52,197 nucleotides of DNA, from the NCBI RefSeq assembly GCF_001429545.1, contig NZ_LMSP01000007.1, positions 109,033 through 161,229 of the forward strand. The letters run 5' to 3'. Made by a program: the position numbers and the translations under genes. Position 1 is the stretch's first letter. The number at the start of each line of letters is the position of its first letter. This document shows positions 43,069 through 52,012 of the stretch, in pieces. The stretch comes from Paenibacillus sp. Soil787 (GTDB lineage: Bacteria > Bacillota > Bacilli > Paenibacillales > NBRC-103111). A model generated the notes under the pieces. It did not search any database. It saw nothing but the letters and a program-made list of their open reading frames with translations, and was not told the origin of the DNA.

Positions 43069-43413
43069 AGGCCCACTTGAAGGACAAGCCGCACAGACGG
43101 TACGGCACCCTGATAGGAGCCAGGATATTCTCAACTAAGGAAGGGGATAGTCCAATGGACCACGTTAGCGAAACATGCCCACTTTTACTTCAAAACGACG
43201 GAAGAAAAGGTGCGGGAACGGTCTACGTTCATGGGGCATGTGGGAATCCAACACGGTAAATGTGAATAGCGTTTATTCGAGGAAAGGATCCGTTCATAAG
43301 TAAAGTCGTAATTTGCAACGTTAGTTGATTGATTGGAGTTGTGTAGGTACAATTGAATACCATTATTAATCCTTAGGGACCTCCGGTTATCATAGATAAG
43401 CGGGGGTCTCTAT
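43069..43413 (+). ncRNA. structured RNA candidate, about 340 nt
   Basis: Between a good promoter and an end hairpin lies GC-richer sequence with nested complementarity: GGAC (43082) pairs with GTCC (43149); inside, GCCG/CGGC and CCTG/CAGG stems; then ACATGCCC (43172) pairs with GGGGCATGT (43233). No known riboswitch consensus fits. It could be a trans-acting RNA, a cis leader of the 34-codon ORF within it, or both. Confidence 0.45.
43155..43259 (+). CDS. possible 34-residue peptide inside the RNA candidate
   Basis: ATG at 43155 has GGAAGGGG 8-9 nt upstream and the frame ends at TAA 43257-43259. The product starts MDHVSETCPLLLQN and has two Cys, no membrane segment. The same bases take part in the predicted stems, so this may be either a real small gene or chance. 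Confidence 0.3.
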   Translation: MDHVSETCPLLLQNDGRKGAGTVYVHGACGNPTR

Positions 43414-43416
43414 TTG
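43375..43416 (+). terminator. end hairpin of the RNA candidate
   Basis: AGGGACCTCCGGTTAT and ATAAGCGGGGGTCTCT pair around CATAG, followed by a weak ATTTG tract. Confidence 0.55.
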
Positions 43417-43425
43417 CGTTCACTC

Positions 43426-44511
43426 CTACTTTGGCAGCGGGAGTCGAACCGTAAATGTGGTCTTCTCTTCCGGCGCACTGACGACGGAAATAGTTCCCTG
43501 ATGCATTTCGGTAATTTTCTTCACGATAGACAGGCCAAGTCCATTGCCGCCAGACGTTCGATTCCTGGATTTATCCGCTTTATAAAAACGTTCAAAAATA
43601 TGCGCTTGATCCTCCTCCGAAATGCCCGCCCCATTATTCGAAATTCGGATAATTACATCTTCATTGCTGCTTGTGAGATGAACGCCGATCGTTCCGCCAT
43701 TAGGTGTGAACTTGATTGCGTTATGAATCAGATTGGTCCATACCTGGCTCAGCAGGTCTTCGTCAGCAACTAGTGTAATCTCTTCCAGTTCAACATCCAT
43801 CTCTATGTCTTTATCCACCCACTGCGGTTCACAGGCCAGAATATGATTGCGAATTTGCCTATCCAGCCGGTAACTTTTCGGCTCAAATGGGTGTTGCTGC
43901 GATTCTAACGATGATAGCTTCAGTAAGTTATCGCTAAGCTTGGATAGCCGTGTACTCTCAGCTTCAATGATTTCTAGATAATGTTTACGTTCTGCAGATG
44001 TAATCTGTTCATTTTGTAGAGCGCGAGAGAAGCCGCTAATTGAGGTCAGTGGCGACTGAATTTCGTGGGATACGTTGGAGATGAATTCCTGCCGCATTTT
44101 CTCTAACTGCCCTAATTCAACGGCCATGTTATTGATCGAATCCACCAGCTCCACGAAAGGACCACCATGTGGATTATTATCAACGGATACGTTGAAATCT
44201 CCTCTAGACATACTTTGAATCGCCTGGATCATCGTTTTAAAGAAGAGCATTTGCTTACTGCGAAAAAATCTGCCAATGAAGGCCATGGTTAATCCCCAAA
44301 GAAACATGCCGCCAAGCGAATTGATCAATTGGACAAAGACCACGGGAGGGCGCTTGTTGATAGACGTATATAGCCATTCTGTTCCGTAAAAGGCTCCCAA
44401 CCAATAAAGAATAATAAGCAAAAAAATGCTTACAGAAAACAAAAAGCCACGTACCCGCTGAGCTTTTGTCAATTTACTCTCCACTAACCTCTTTCGTTTC
44501 TTGATTCTCAT
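43426..44511 (-). CDS. sensor histidine kinase
   Basis: A 361-residue kinase with two helices (about 22-44 and 58-82) and almost no extracytoplasmic domain, so it likely senses within the membrane or through a partner. HAMP-like linker, phospho-acceptor His149 in SNVSHEIQSPLTS, N-box NLIHNAIKF, G1 ISNNGAGI, F-box FERFYK and G2 GGNGLGLSIV. Its ATG overlaps the regulator stop by 4 nt. Confidence 0.92.
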   Translation of the reverse strand: MRIKKRKRLVESKLTKAQRVRGFLFSVSIFLLIILYWLGAFYGTEWLYTSINKRPPVVFVQLINSLGGMFLWGLTMAFIGRFFRSKQMLFFKTMIQAIQSMSRGDFNVSVDNNPHGGPFVELVDSINNMAVELGQLEKMRQEFISNVSHEIQSPLTSISGFSRALQNEQITSAERKHYLEIIEAESTRLSKLSDNLLKLSSLESQQHPFEPKSYRLDRQIRNHILACEPQWVDKDIEMDVELEEITLVADEDLLSQVWTNLIHNAIKFTPNGGTIGVHLTSSNEDVIIRISNNGAGISEEDQAHIFERFYKADKSRNRTSGGNGLGLSIVKKITEMHQGTISVVSAPEEKTTFTVRLPLPK

Positions 44512-45185
44512 GTTCGCAGCACCTCCATCCGATAACCTAACCCGCGAATGGTCACGATTCGAAAAGCATGCCGCTCCTCGGGAAACCGCTCGCGGAGCCG
44601 ATTAATATGCACATCTACGGTACGTTCGTTGCCTTCGTAATCGAAGCCCCAAATCTGCTCGATCAACTGGTCACGCGAGAAGGTTTTGCCTGGGTAGCTC
44701 GCCAACTTGTAGAGCAGCTCAAATTCTTTGAGCGGTAAGGTGACGCTTTCGGAGCCTACGGTTATTTCGTAGGTTTTGCGGTTCATGCTCAGGTCGCCGA
44801 CCTGAACTGTTTGGGATGAAGCAATTTTGTAACGCTTCAGCAGCGCCTTCACTCGCATCGCCAGCTCCATAGGCTCGAATGGCTTGACGAGGTAGTCGTC
44901 AGTGCCCAGCTCGAAGCCTTTGACCTTTTGCGAGGTTTCGCCTTTGGCGGTGAGCATGAGCAGAGGAATATCGTAATGCTCCCTCAGCTCTTTGCACAGC
45001 TCCCACCCGTCCATATTCGGCATCATGATATCCATGATCACCATGTCGACTTGGACGGTTTCGAGTTGTTTGAGCGCATCAGCGCCGTCAGAGGCTTCGA
45101 TGACATCGAAGCCTTCTTTCAGCATGAAGACGCGGACCAACTCGCGTATATAAGGATCATCATCTACGATCATAATGGGTGCCAT
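44508..45185 (-). CDS. OmpR-family response regulator
   Basis: A 225-residue regulator with receiver domain (DDD at 8-10, phospho-acceptor Asp52 in MVIMDIMMPNMDGW, LMLTAKG, DYLVKPFEP) and a winged-helix domain (about 125-222, RIVTIRGLGYRME). It leads the two-gene operon and lies 87 bp downstream of the DHA2 exporter on the same strand, which is a plausible target or operon partner. Confidence 0.92.
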   Translation of the reverse strand: MAPIMIVDDDPYIRELVRVFMLKEGFDVIEASDGADALKQLETVQVDMVIMDIMMPNMDGWELCKELREHYDIPLLMLTAKGETSQKVKGFELGTDDYLVKPFEPMELAMRVKALLKRYKIASSQTVQVGDLSMNRKTYEITVGSESVTLPLKEFELLYKLASYPGKTFSRDQLIEQIWGFDYEGNERTVDVHINRLRERFPEERHAFRIVTIRGLGYRMEVLRT

Positions 45186-45272
45186 ATTGTAGCCTCACTT
45201 CTTAAGTCTTGTTTCTTTTTATTAAATCTTGATCCATTCTTTATTCCTTCTAGCATACAACAGCAAACTAAT

Positions 45273-46865
45273 TTAGACGAATTCAGATTGCTGAAGCACT
45301 GAGTCTTTATTCGGACGCACATCGTTATCGATGGGCTTTGTCTCTTGCGGCAGCATCCTTGCCTTTCCTAAGAAGAAAGTGATGATAACTCCAGCAAAAA
45401 CAATGAGACTCCCTGCCAAGAATATGCCGCTCAAGCCATGAACAAACACCTGCTGCAGCTCTGCCAAAATGTCGGCAGGCAGCTTCGCTCGCGCATTCGT
45501 ATCCAAAAGCACCTGTGGATTCGCAAACTTTCCCAGCTGCTCTGCAGGGATTTGGCGGAACTTTTCGCCCATACCGGCAAGGCCTTCTGCCATTCGATTC
45601 GTCATCATGACCCCCATGATGCTCACACCCACCGTTGCCCCGATGGAACGGAAAAACTGAACGAGCGATGTTACGATACCGCGACTAGTTGCCCCAACTT
45701 CCCCTTGCACCGCAATGTTTAGCGTTGGCATAATGAGCCCCATCCCGAGCCCTGCCACGATCATATAGAGGATGATGAGAAGTTTCGAAGTACCTGCATC
45801 CATGGTCGACATGAAGGTGAAACCAATACCTATGAGAATCATCCCCGTACCTATTAAGGTCCGATAGGAAACTTTGCTCGACATCCTTCCGCCAATAATG
45901 GCTGATGCCACAACGGATAACATAAGAGGTGTCAAGATATAACCAGCAATCGACGGGCTAACACCGATGACGCCTTGGACGAATAAAGGAATGTAAGTAA
46001 TTGCCCCGAACATGCCTACACTCATCAAAACAGCAATCATGCTGGTGACGGAAATGACTTTATTTTTGAACAAATGCAGGGGGATCATTGGCTCTTTGGC
46101 TTTGGTTTCAACCCAGAGGAACAGCCCCAGAAGTATGGCACACGCTGAGAAAAGACCGATAATTTGCGGAGAACCCCACGCATAATGCAGGCTTCCCGCT
46201 GACTCCGGATCGCCCCCTAGGACCAGACCGAGCAAACCCGAAACAATAGCTCCGCTTAATGTGAGTGCACCTAACCAATCTATGGAACGTTTCTCGTTGG
46301 TACGGCTTTCTTTAAGTGCTGAACCGATAATCACCATCGCTGCAATACCAAACGGAAGATTCACATAGAAAATCCAGCTCCAGTTCAAATGTTCCACGAT
46401 AAAACCGCCGATCGCTGGCCCAATAATGCTAGATAAAGCCATGACTCCGCCGAACAAACCTTGCATTTTTCCACGTTTCTCTACGGGCATAATATCGCCA
46501 ATAATCGTCATGGCAATTGGCATTAATGCACCAGCGCCAATACCCTGCAGTCCGCGGTAGATGATTAGCTCCGTCATGTTCGTCGCCAGCCCGCAAAGCG
46601 CAGAGCCTATTACGAAAATCCCAATCCCTACGAGGTAAATACGCTTCCTGCCATACAGATCTGCTAATTTCCCAAAGATGGGCATACTCGTTGTCGAGGT
46701 TAACATGTAGATGGAGAACACCCAGCTATACATTGCTATCCCGCCTAGATCTCGAATAACCGTTGGCATCGCCGTCGAAATGATCGTCTGATCCAGGGCT
46801 CCCAGCAGCATCCCTAGCATTAGTCCTACTATAATCCACGTTACTTTCTTTGGTTCACTACTCAT
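45273..46865 (-). CDS. DHA2-family multidrug efflux MFS transporter
   Basis: A 530-residue drug:proton antiporter with about 14 helices. Motif A is GKLADLYGRKRIYLVG (about 66-81), motif C-like GGVMALSSIIGPAIGGFIVE, and LDQTIISTAMPTVIRDLGG sits in helix 1 as in EmrB/QacA proteins. ATG 46865 follows AAAGGAG; seven upstream codons of the longer frame overlap that site. Substrates are unknown. Next to a two-component system that may control it. Confidence 0.9.
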   Translation of the reverse strand: MSSEPKKVTWIIVGLMLGMLLGALDQTIISTAMPTVIRDLGGIAMYSWVFSIYMLTSTTSMPIFGKLADLYGRKRIYLVGIGIFVIGSALCGLATNMTELIIYRGLQGIGAGALMPIAMTIIGDIMPVEKRGKMQGLFGGVMALSSIIGPAIGGFIVEHLNWSWIFYVNLPFGIAAMVIIGSALKESRTNEKRSIDWLGALTLSGAIVSGLLGLVLGGDPESAGSLHYAWGSPQIIGLFSACAILLGLFLWVETKAKEPMIPLHLFKNKVISVTSMIAVLMSVGMFGAITYIPLFVQGVIGVSPSIAGYILTPLMLSVVASAIIGGRMSSKVSYRTLIGTGMILIGIGFTFMSTMDAGTSKLLIILYMIVAGLGMGLIMPTLNIAVQGEVGATSRGIVTSLVQFFRSIGATVGVSIMGVMMTNRMAEGLAGMGEKFRQIPAEQLGKFANPQVLLDTNARAKLPADILAELQQVFVHGLSGIFLAGSLIVFAGVIITFFLGKARMLPQETKPIDNDVRPNKDSVLQQSEFV

Positions 46866-47029
46866 TGATAATCGCTCCTTTGCCATTTCTTTCGAATGAA
46901 ATTAGCATAAGGGACATTTATAAACTGAATTTAAACCAGAGTGAGCAATTTATTATGTAAGGGCTTTTATTGGAAATATTTTTGTGATACATTTTGGGGA
47001 AAAGGAACGATTTGGGGGTACATATCTTT

Positions 47030-47515
47030 ATGGCCAATTCTACATATGCAGATTTCAAAACGCTTTCCACCAGTGATGAAGAAATAGCGTTTCAAAATGC
47101 AATCCTCTCCGAGGGATACTCCGGATTCCGCCGACTGTTAGATGGCATGACGGAGGAGATCAAAAGAGCCGGAGATGCTGACATCGAAGGCATTGAGATG
47201 ACCATCGCCAAAGCAAGCCGTCTGTTCCCAGAGCCTGTTAACTTCAGCCCCTCGTGGGAATGCATTTGGCCTGAACTTAATGCTACCTTAGCAGCGAAAA
47301 AGCATGTCTTATCTGCCATATCGCACCCAGAACGCAAAGGCGAGTGGCAGGTTATTATGGATAACCCTCAAGTCGTACAAGAGGTTGTTTGCTACCCTGG
47401 CCTGGAATTCCATGACGCCGCCTATCTGTACGCCTACTTCCGGCCTCAGTTGGAAAAGTCCGAGTATATCCGGCTGCAAAAGATTCAAACGGTCATTCAA
47501 GAGGTTGGCGGTTGA
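47030..47515 (+). CDS. uncharacterised protein upstream of a TmrB-like NTPase
   Basis: A 161-residue soluble, mostly helical protein with two Cys (CIWP and VVCYP) and no signal peptide or membrane segment. No family recognised. It is 22 nt upstream of the TmrB-like gene, so the two form an operon. ATG 47030 follows GGGGG; a TTG 12 codons earlier has no site. Confidence 0.65.
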   Translation: MANSTYADFKTLSTSDEEIAFQNAILSEGYSGFRRLLDGMTEEIKRAGDADIEGIEMTIAKASRLFPEPVNFSPSWECIWPELNATLAAKKHVLSAISHPERKGEWQVIMDNPQVVQEVVCYPGLEFHDAAYLYAYFRPQLEKSEYIRLQKIQTVIQEVGG

Positions 47516-47537
47516 TCTAGCCATTAGGAGGAATACC

Positions 47538-48062
47538 ATGATCATCATGATTAATGGAGCTTTTGGAGCAGGAAAGACGTCAGCCGCCAATGGGCTGCTC
47601 CCTTTCGTCCCAAACAGCATGATTTTTGACCCGGAAGAGATCGGTTATATGCTTAGAAAGCTAGTTCCTGTTGAGGATCGGCTCGTCCATGAGCGAACGG
47701 ATGATTTTCAAGATTTGGAGATGTGGAAGGTTCTCACGGTCAAAGCCGCCGCGGAATTGAAATCGACGTACAACAAGCATCTCATCGTACCGATGACGAT
47801 TTATAAACGTCAAAATTTCCACTATATCTATGATGGATTCAAAGGAATAGACAAGGATATCTTTCATTTCTGCCTTAGCGCTTCCGCGGATACACTGAAT
47901 AGACGTTTAACCAAACGCGGCGATGAGCCGGGGGGATGGCAATTTCAGCAAGTGGACAAGTGTGTGGCCGCCTTAAAGGACCCTGTTTTTGAGGATCATA
48001 TTAGGACGGATGAATTGCAAACAGAAGATATTATTCGTATTATTTTAGAAAAAATATCTTAA
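47538..48062 (+). CDS. TmrB-like P-loop NTP-binding protein
   Basis: A 174-residue P-loop protein: Walker A GAFGAGKTS (about 7-15) right at the N-terminus, then FDPEEIGYMLRKLVP, DDFQDLEMWKVLTVKAA, HLIVPMTIYK, FHFCLSASADTLNRRLTKRG and QVDKCVAALKDPVFEDHIRTD. These blocks follow Bacillus subtilis TmrB, the tunicamycin-resistance ATP-binding protein. Resistance is not shown for this gene. ATG 47538 follows TTAGGAGGA; the longer frame begins inside the upstream gene and is not real. Confidence 0.85.
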   Translation: MIIMINGAFGAGKTSAANGLLPFVPNSMIFDPEEIGYMLRKLVPVEDRLVHERTDDFQDLEMWKVLTVKAAAELKSTYNKHLIVPMTIYKRQNFHYIYDGFKGIDKDIFHFCLSASADTLNRRLTKRGDEPGGWQFQQVDKCVAALKDPVFEDHIRTDELQTEDIIRIILEKIS

Positions 48063-48096
48063 CAATACCTGCCTACGCCGAACTTCAAAATGGGGG

Positions 48097-48747
48097 TTAT
48101 CTTAATGGTCGTTTACCTTTCCGAGGCCTCAACAGGAACCATTCCACAACAATAAGATTAACAAGCAAACCGATCCAGATGTTAATTTCTAAAATGTCAG
48201 CGACCATTTGCTCACGGCCGCCCGCGGGAAGATGGAACCCCTGCATAGCGAGATACAGCAAAATACAAATCGGGACAACCAATCTTGCTGTTGTGGCGAC
48301 GAGTGTAACGGCGTAGCTGCGAATCATCCAGACACGATGCTCGTCAAATTGCCTTCGGACAGTGTAGCGAAAGCCTTTCCATGTTGTAAATAACCAAATT
48401 AGACTCAGCACAAGAAATGCCATGGCCTTCGTAAAGCTTTCGATGTACAAGGTCATAACGAGTCCCAAGAGACCGCCAATCATCACGCTGACGACATACA
48501 CACGGCCCAAAGCCCTATGCCATGCCGGATAGTTAGTCCGGAAGCGCCTATGTAATTGAAACAAACCACTAAAAAGCGCAACGAACGCGAATCCAATATG
48601 GAGAACAAGTACCGTATAGTGTAGGGAAAATGCCGCATTTAACTTAACTCGGCTATCGACCGGATTCAAGGTGATATAGGGAAATATCGCGGCAATTGCT
48701 ACGCCTATGATAATGATCACAAAGAAAATTCCTAGCTTTTTACTCAT
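48097..48747 (-). CDS. DUF2306-family membrane protein
   Basis: A 216-residue protein with about six helices and the DUF2306 pattern: LHIGFAFVALFSGLFQLHRRFRTNYPAWHRALGRVYVVSV near 49-90, then RRQFDEHRVWMIRSYAVTLVATTARL near 130-156. The His/Arg residues in helices could bind a cofactor; function unknown. A cytoplasmic basic tail ends the protein. Alone, convergent with the TmrB-like gene. Confidence 0.85.
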   Translation of the reverse strand: MSKKLGIFFVIIIIGVAIAAIFPYITLNPVDSRVKLNAAFSLHYTVLVLHIGFAFVALFSGLFQLHRRFRTNYPAWHRALGRVYVVSVMIGGLLGLVMTLYIESFTKAMAFLVLSLIWLFTTWKGFRYTVRRQFDEHRVWMIRSYAVTLVATTARLVVPICILLYLAMQGFHLPAGGREQMVADILEINIWIGLLVNLIVVEWFLLRPRKGKRPLR

Positions 48748-48847
48748 ATGCAGCCTCCGTTTAAGTTCATCACTCCTTCTGCTATCTTAACTCACTAGTC
48801 TAAAACCTTGCTAAATGAATCCTTAAATATATCTAAACTCGTTACTT

Positions 48848-49387
48848 TTATTTCAGCTTAGACTTCATCCATTCACACCAGACCAAGTCTGCATCTGCTT
48901 TCAGCGTTGCTTTCTGGATCAGGACATAGAGCCCGAATAGCGGATCATGGATCTCCAGTTCCTCGAGCGGTTTCGCACTATCCTGTTTAATTCGTTCAAA
49001 AGATTGTGCAAACCGCTCTTTCTTCTTCTGGTAATATACTTCACGCTCATGAAGTACCTTCCGTGCTTGTTCTTTATCTACAAGGCCAATGCAGAAAACT
49101 TTCAATGCCAACTCATCCTTGACGACGGGTTCATCTGTAGGCTGTGCAATCCATTTCTTAAGTGCCTCCCTGCCATTATCTGTTAAGGAATATACCTTTT
49201 TATCCGGTTTATCCGACTGAGGAACATGCACAAATTCAACGTACCCCTTCTGTTCTAATTGGGCGAGGAGAGGGTAGATTTGACTATGCTTCGCTTGCCA
49301 AAACGGCTGAATGTTCTGCATTAATTCGTAGCCTGTTCGGGAATTTCTGGTTAAAAGGCTTAGTAAGCCATATGAAAGGGTATTCAT
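48848..49387 (-). CDS. PadR-family transcriptional regulator
   Basis: A 179-residue PadR protein: N-terminal winged helix (LSYGLLSLLTRNSRTGYELMQNI, SQIYPLLAQLEQKGYVEF) and a C-terminal helical dimer domain with LHEREVYYQKKKERFAQ. Divergent from the DHA2 exporter at 49506, with an ATGT-N8-ACAT palindrome between them. PadR proteins usually repress an adjacent efflux gene until a small molecule binds. Confidence 0.92.
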   Translation of the reverse strand: MNTLSYGLLSLLTRNSRTGYELMQNIQPFWQAKHSQIYPLLAQLEQKGYVEFVHVPQSDKPDKKVYSLTDNGREALKKWIAQPTDEPVVKDELALKVFCIGLVDKEQARKVLHEREVYYQKKKERFAQSFERIKQDSAKPLEELEIHDPLFGLYVLIQKATLKADADLVWCEWMKSKLK

Positions 49388-49401
49388 AGCCTCTCCTTCG
49401 T

Positions 49402-49441
49402 TATGTCATTATTGACATATCCATTCATTTGGTAGTATGAT
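49402..49441 (+). promoter_or_regulatory. exporter promoter with PadR operator
   Basis: TTGACA (49412-49417), an 18-nt spacer and TATGAT (49436-49441). The -35 box lies in the perfect palindrome TATGTCA-TTAT-TGACATA (49402-49419), which contains ATGT-N8-ACAT, the PadR-family operator form. A second dyad GTAGTAT/ATACTAC spans 49432-49471. Confidence 0.7.
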
Positions 49442-49505
49442 AATTTTCATTCAAATTATAGAGAATACTACGGATAAGATCAATGGATAGAGTGGAGGCA
49501 TTGCT

Positions 49506-50990
49506 TTGAGTAAAGATGAGTTACAGCAGGTTCGTTTTTGGCCGATCATGATTGCTATTTTCTTCGGGTCGTTCGTTGCGATCCTGAGTATGAGTACGAT
49601 TAATATTGCAATACCGATTTTAAGTGAACATTTTCATTCTGATTTAAGCAAAATTCAATGGACGATTACAGGCTTCATGCTCGCTAGCGGTACGATCGCC
49701 CCCATTACAGGCTATTTGGGTGAGCGGTTCAGCTATAAACTTCTGTATGCCGCGGCACTCTCGGGCTTTACGTTGTTTTCCTTCTTATGCGCGGTCGCTT
49801 GGGACGCTCCTTCTCTCATTGCCTTCCGTATTGCGCAAGGCGCCTTCAGCGGACTCATCATGCCGGCGACCATGACCATTGTGTACCAAGTTATACCACG
49901 GGATAAACAGCCGATTGCGATTTCCCTTTGGTCCCTGTCTGCCATGATGGCTCCTGCCATTGGACCTACCTTAGCCGGATGGCTTTTGCAAAATTGGAGC
50001 TGGCATTGGTTGTTCCTCATGAACGTGCCTGTCGGTATTATTGCGATTCTTCTCGTATTTAAATTGATTCCTTACTATCGTCTTTCTGTACCGAAAAAGT
50101 TTGATTTGCTTGGCTTATTAACCGTCATCGTAAGCAGTCTTTCCTTACTCATCGCTTTCTCTCAAGGTCATGCTTGGGGATGGACGTCAGGAAAAGTGAT
50201 TGGATTATTTGCGACTGGTATTCTCGTTCTTCTTCTCTTCATCTGGAGAGAGCTGCGCGTAGAAACGCCGCTGTTGAATATTCGCGTATTATCTAATTCA
50301 CGTTATACACTTACACTAATTATTTCTAGTATTGTTACGATTAGTTTGTACTCAGGTACTTTTTTGACTCCTATATTCCTGCAAAATATTCAGCACGTTA
50401 CGCCGCTTGATACCGGCTTAATCCTGCTTCCTGCCTCTCTTGTGATGGCATTAAGCATGCCAATTGTGGGCAAACTATATAGTATCGTAGGTCCGCGTAT
50501 TCTCATTTTCATCGGTATTTCCTTAATCGCTACCGGGACATTAACCCTTAGCTGGCTAAGTGTCGATGTATCTCGTGGTTATATCGTGTTCTGGATGATC
50601 GTGCGGAACCTCGGGATCGCCTTCGCTACTATGCCATCGAGCAACGCGGGGATGGAGCAAATTCCGAGAACGTTGTCTGGTCATGCGACTTCGATCAGCA
50701 ACTGGGTACGCAACGTGTTCGGTTCCTTTGCTATTGCCCTGTTCACTTCTGTCCTTTCAACTCAAACAGCAACCCATGCCAAGGATTTAGCCAGCAGCGG
50801 TTTGAAGGATAAGGTTGTGATCGGGATGCAGTCATTCACAATGAGTGTGAATGATGTTTACTTGCTAGCTACATTCATCGTGCTAGCCGCGCTGCCGCTA
50901 AGCTTGTTCATTGGTAAGCAGACGGCTCCTACGGAGAAGTCTACTGCTGCTCCAACTCCCGTCGTTGTTCAACCCAAAACAGCTGAATAA
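49506..50990 (+). CDS. DHA2-family multidrug efflux MFS transporter
   Basis: A 494-residue exporter with about 14 helices, distinct from the one at 45273. IAIFFGSFVAILSMSTINIAIPIL in helix 1, motif A GYLGERFSYKLLYAAAL, APAIGPTLAGWLLQNWSWHWLFLMNVP as the motif C/D1 region typical of EmrB proteins. Starts with TTG, with TGGAGG upstream. Controlled most likely by the divergent PadR. Confidence 0.9.
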   Translation: MSKDELQQVRFWPIMIAIFFGSFVAILSMSTINIAIPILSEHFHSDLSKIQWTITGFMLASGTIAPITGYLGERFSYKLLYAAALSGFTLFSFLCAVAWDAPSLIAFRIAQGAFSGLIMPATMTIVYQVIPRDKQPIAISLWSLSAMMAPAIGPTLAGWLLQNWSWHWLFLMNVPVGIIAILLVFKLIPYYRLSVPKKFDLLGLLTVIVSSLSLLIAFSQGHAWGWTSGKVIGLFATGILVLLLFIWRELRVETPLLNIRVLSNSRYTLTLIISSIVTISLYSGTFLTPIFLQNIQHVTPLDTGLILLPASLVMALSMPIVGKLYSIVGPRILIFIGISLIATGTLTLSWLSVDVSRGYIVFWMIVRNLGIAFATMPSSNAGMEQIPRTLSGHATSISNWVRNVFGSFAIALFTSVLSTQTATHAKDLASSGLKDKVVIGMQSFTMSVNDVYLLATFIVLAALPLSLFIGKQTAPTEKSTAAPTPVVVQPKTAE

Positions 50991-51030
50991 GAAGGCCTGT
51001 GGCTGACACAGACTGCCAACCAACATATTG

Positions 51031-51068
51031 AAAAACCTACTGTATGCAACATGCATCAGTAGGTTTTT
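51031..51068 (+). terminator. terminator of the exporter gene
   Basis: AAAAACCTACTG and CAGTAGGTTTTT pair around a 14-nt loop. Confidence 0.88.
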
Positions 51069-51172
51069 GCGTTAATTACACTCAGCAATCCCTCAGCTAG
51101 GCCTCAGATTTTTTTCAGGATAAGCCTCTATACTTACACCTATACCAACAAATTTGGAAAAGGTGGGTTCAC

Positions 51173-51658
51173 ATGAAAAGAACACGTCAACTGCATTTAT
51201 GGATTGGCCTGATTTGCTCGGTTTTTATTTTGCTCCAATCGGTTACGGGGCTTCTCTTATCCGAGAAGTGGCTGATAGGCTCGGCAGAAACAGAAATGCG
51301 ACCTCCTGGGGCCATGTCTCAGGGTATGACCGGAAATAGTGATGGTGCTGCTCCATCCAATCAAGCCTCCAATTCCATGATTTCTCCAGCCGCAGGCGAT
51401 CAAGGAACATCAGGAGCTATGCAGAGAAGTAGAGCTGCTCTTAACGGCCCCGGTCCCGGTCAGGAAGGTGCTAACAGCCTGACGGGGTTCATCAAGGGAC
51501 TTCATGAGGGGAAAATCGGCAGTACGAATGTGACATGGCTTGTCGATATAGCGGCAATTAGTATGATCTTCCTGACGATTACGGGCATTTTTTTATCGAT
51601 CAAGACACTTCGTGCACAAGGTATTTCAAGGAAGAAACGCCGGGCTTTAGAAGCCTGA
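51173..51658 (+). CDS. PepSY-associated membrane protein
   Basis: A 161-residue protein with two helices: RQLHLWIGLICSVFILLQSVTGLLL (about 5-29) and WLVDIAAISMIFLTITGIFLSI (about 122-143), joined by a Gly/Ser/Asn/Met-rich external loop with GLHEGKIGSTNVTW. The pattern is that of PepSY-associated TM proteins, which occur with iron or copper uptake and redox systems. It lacks a full PepSY domain. A GAAAAGGTGG site precedes the ATG. Confidence 0.82.
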   Translation: MKRTRQLHLWIGLICSVFILLQSVTGLLLSEKWLIGSAETEMRPPGAMSQGMTGNSDGAAPSNQASNSMISPAAGDQGTSGAMQRSRAALNGPGPGQEGANSLTGFIKGLHEGKIGSTNVTWLVDIAAISMIFLTITGIFLSIKTLRAQGISRKKRRALEA

Positions 51659-51681
51659 GACCAAAAACCTAAAACAGAACA

Positions 51682-51706
51682 AATAAGCGCGAAAAACGCG
51701 CTTATT
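51682..51706 (+). terminator. stem-loop after the PepSY-associated gene
   Basis: AATAAGCGCG-AAAAA-CGCGCTTATT, a perfect 10-bp stem 24 nt after the stop, with only a short T-rich end. Confidence 0.6.
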
Positions 51707-51825
51707 CTGGAGCGTCAAACAAAATCAACCTTCGGGTGATGAAGCGCAACCTCTTATCCCCCACTTTATGCAAACCTTATCCACAGACTGCGAAAATCAT
51801 AATTTCCTATACGAAAAAGCAAAAA

Positions 51826-51866
51826 AAAGAGAGGGCAAGTGTAATCTTGCCTTCTCATTTTTTGTT
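51826..51866. terminator. bidirectional terminator-like hairpin
   Basis: GAG(A)GGGCAAG and CTTGCCTTCTC pair, with A8 on the left and TTTTTTG on the right, so it can act on either strand. Confidence 0.7.
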
Positions 51867-51886
51867 TTCTATCGATGGCAAAAATA

Positions 51887-51924
51887 GCCGCATGCTCCGG
51901 AAATGAATTTTCAGGGCATGCGGC
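51887..51924. other. inverted repeat GCCGCATGC/GCATGCGGC
   Basis: Perfect 9-bp arms separated by 20 nt. No T-tract. Purpose unknown; it is in the 51659-52197 gap, which contains no gene that I can support. Confidence 0.5.
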
Positions 51925-52012
51925 GTGTACTTCACGACCTGATAAATGGATAATTTACTTAAAGTTAAGCAAAATTACAATAGGTTTTTTTGAAAGAAGC
52001 TCTACCTTATGA

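Noticed and set aside
43069..43160. TPP or c-di-GMP riboswitch
   Set aside because: Short stretches such as CTGATAGG...GGATA or GCACAG look similar, but the other conserved blocks of either aptamer are missing and no biosynthetic or transport gene follows.
43077..43259. 60-codon ORF covering the RNA candidate
   Set aside because: The upstream half has no ribosome binding site; only the inner ATG at 43155 does, and this is listed with low confidence.
47304..47537. N-terminal extension of the TmrB-like protein
   Set aside because: It overlaps the upstream gene out of frame, and the strong ribosome binding site and P-loop position both fix the start at 47538.
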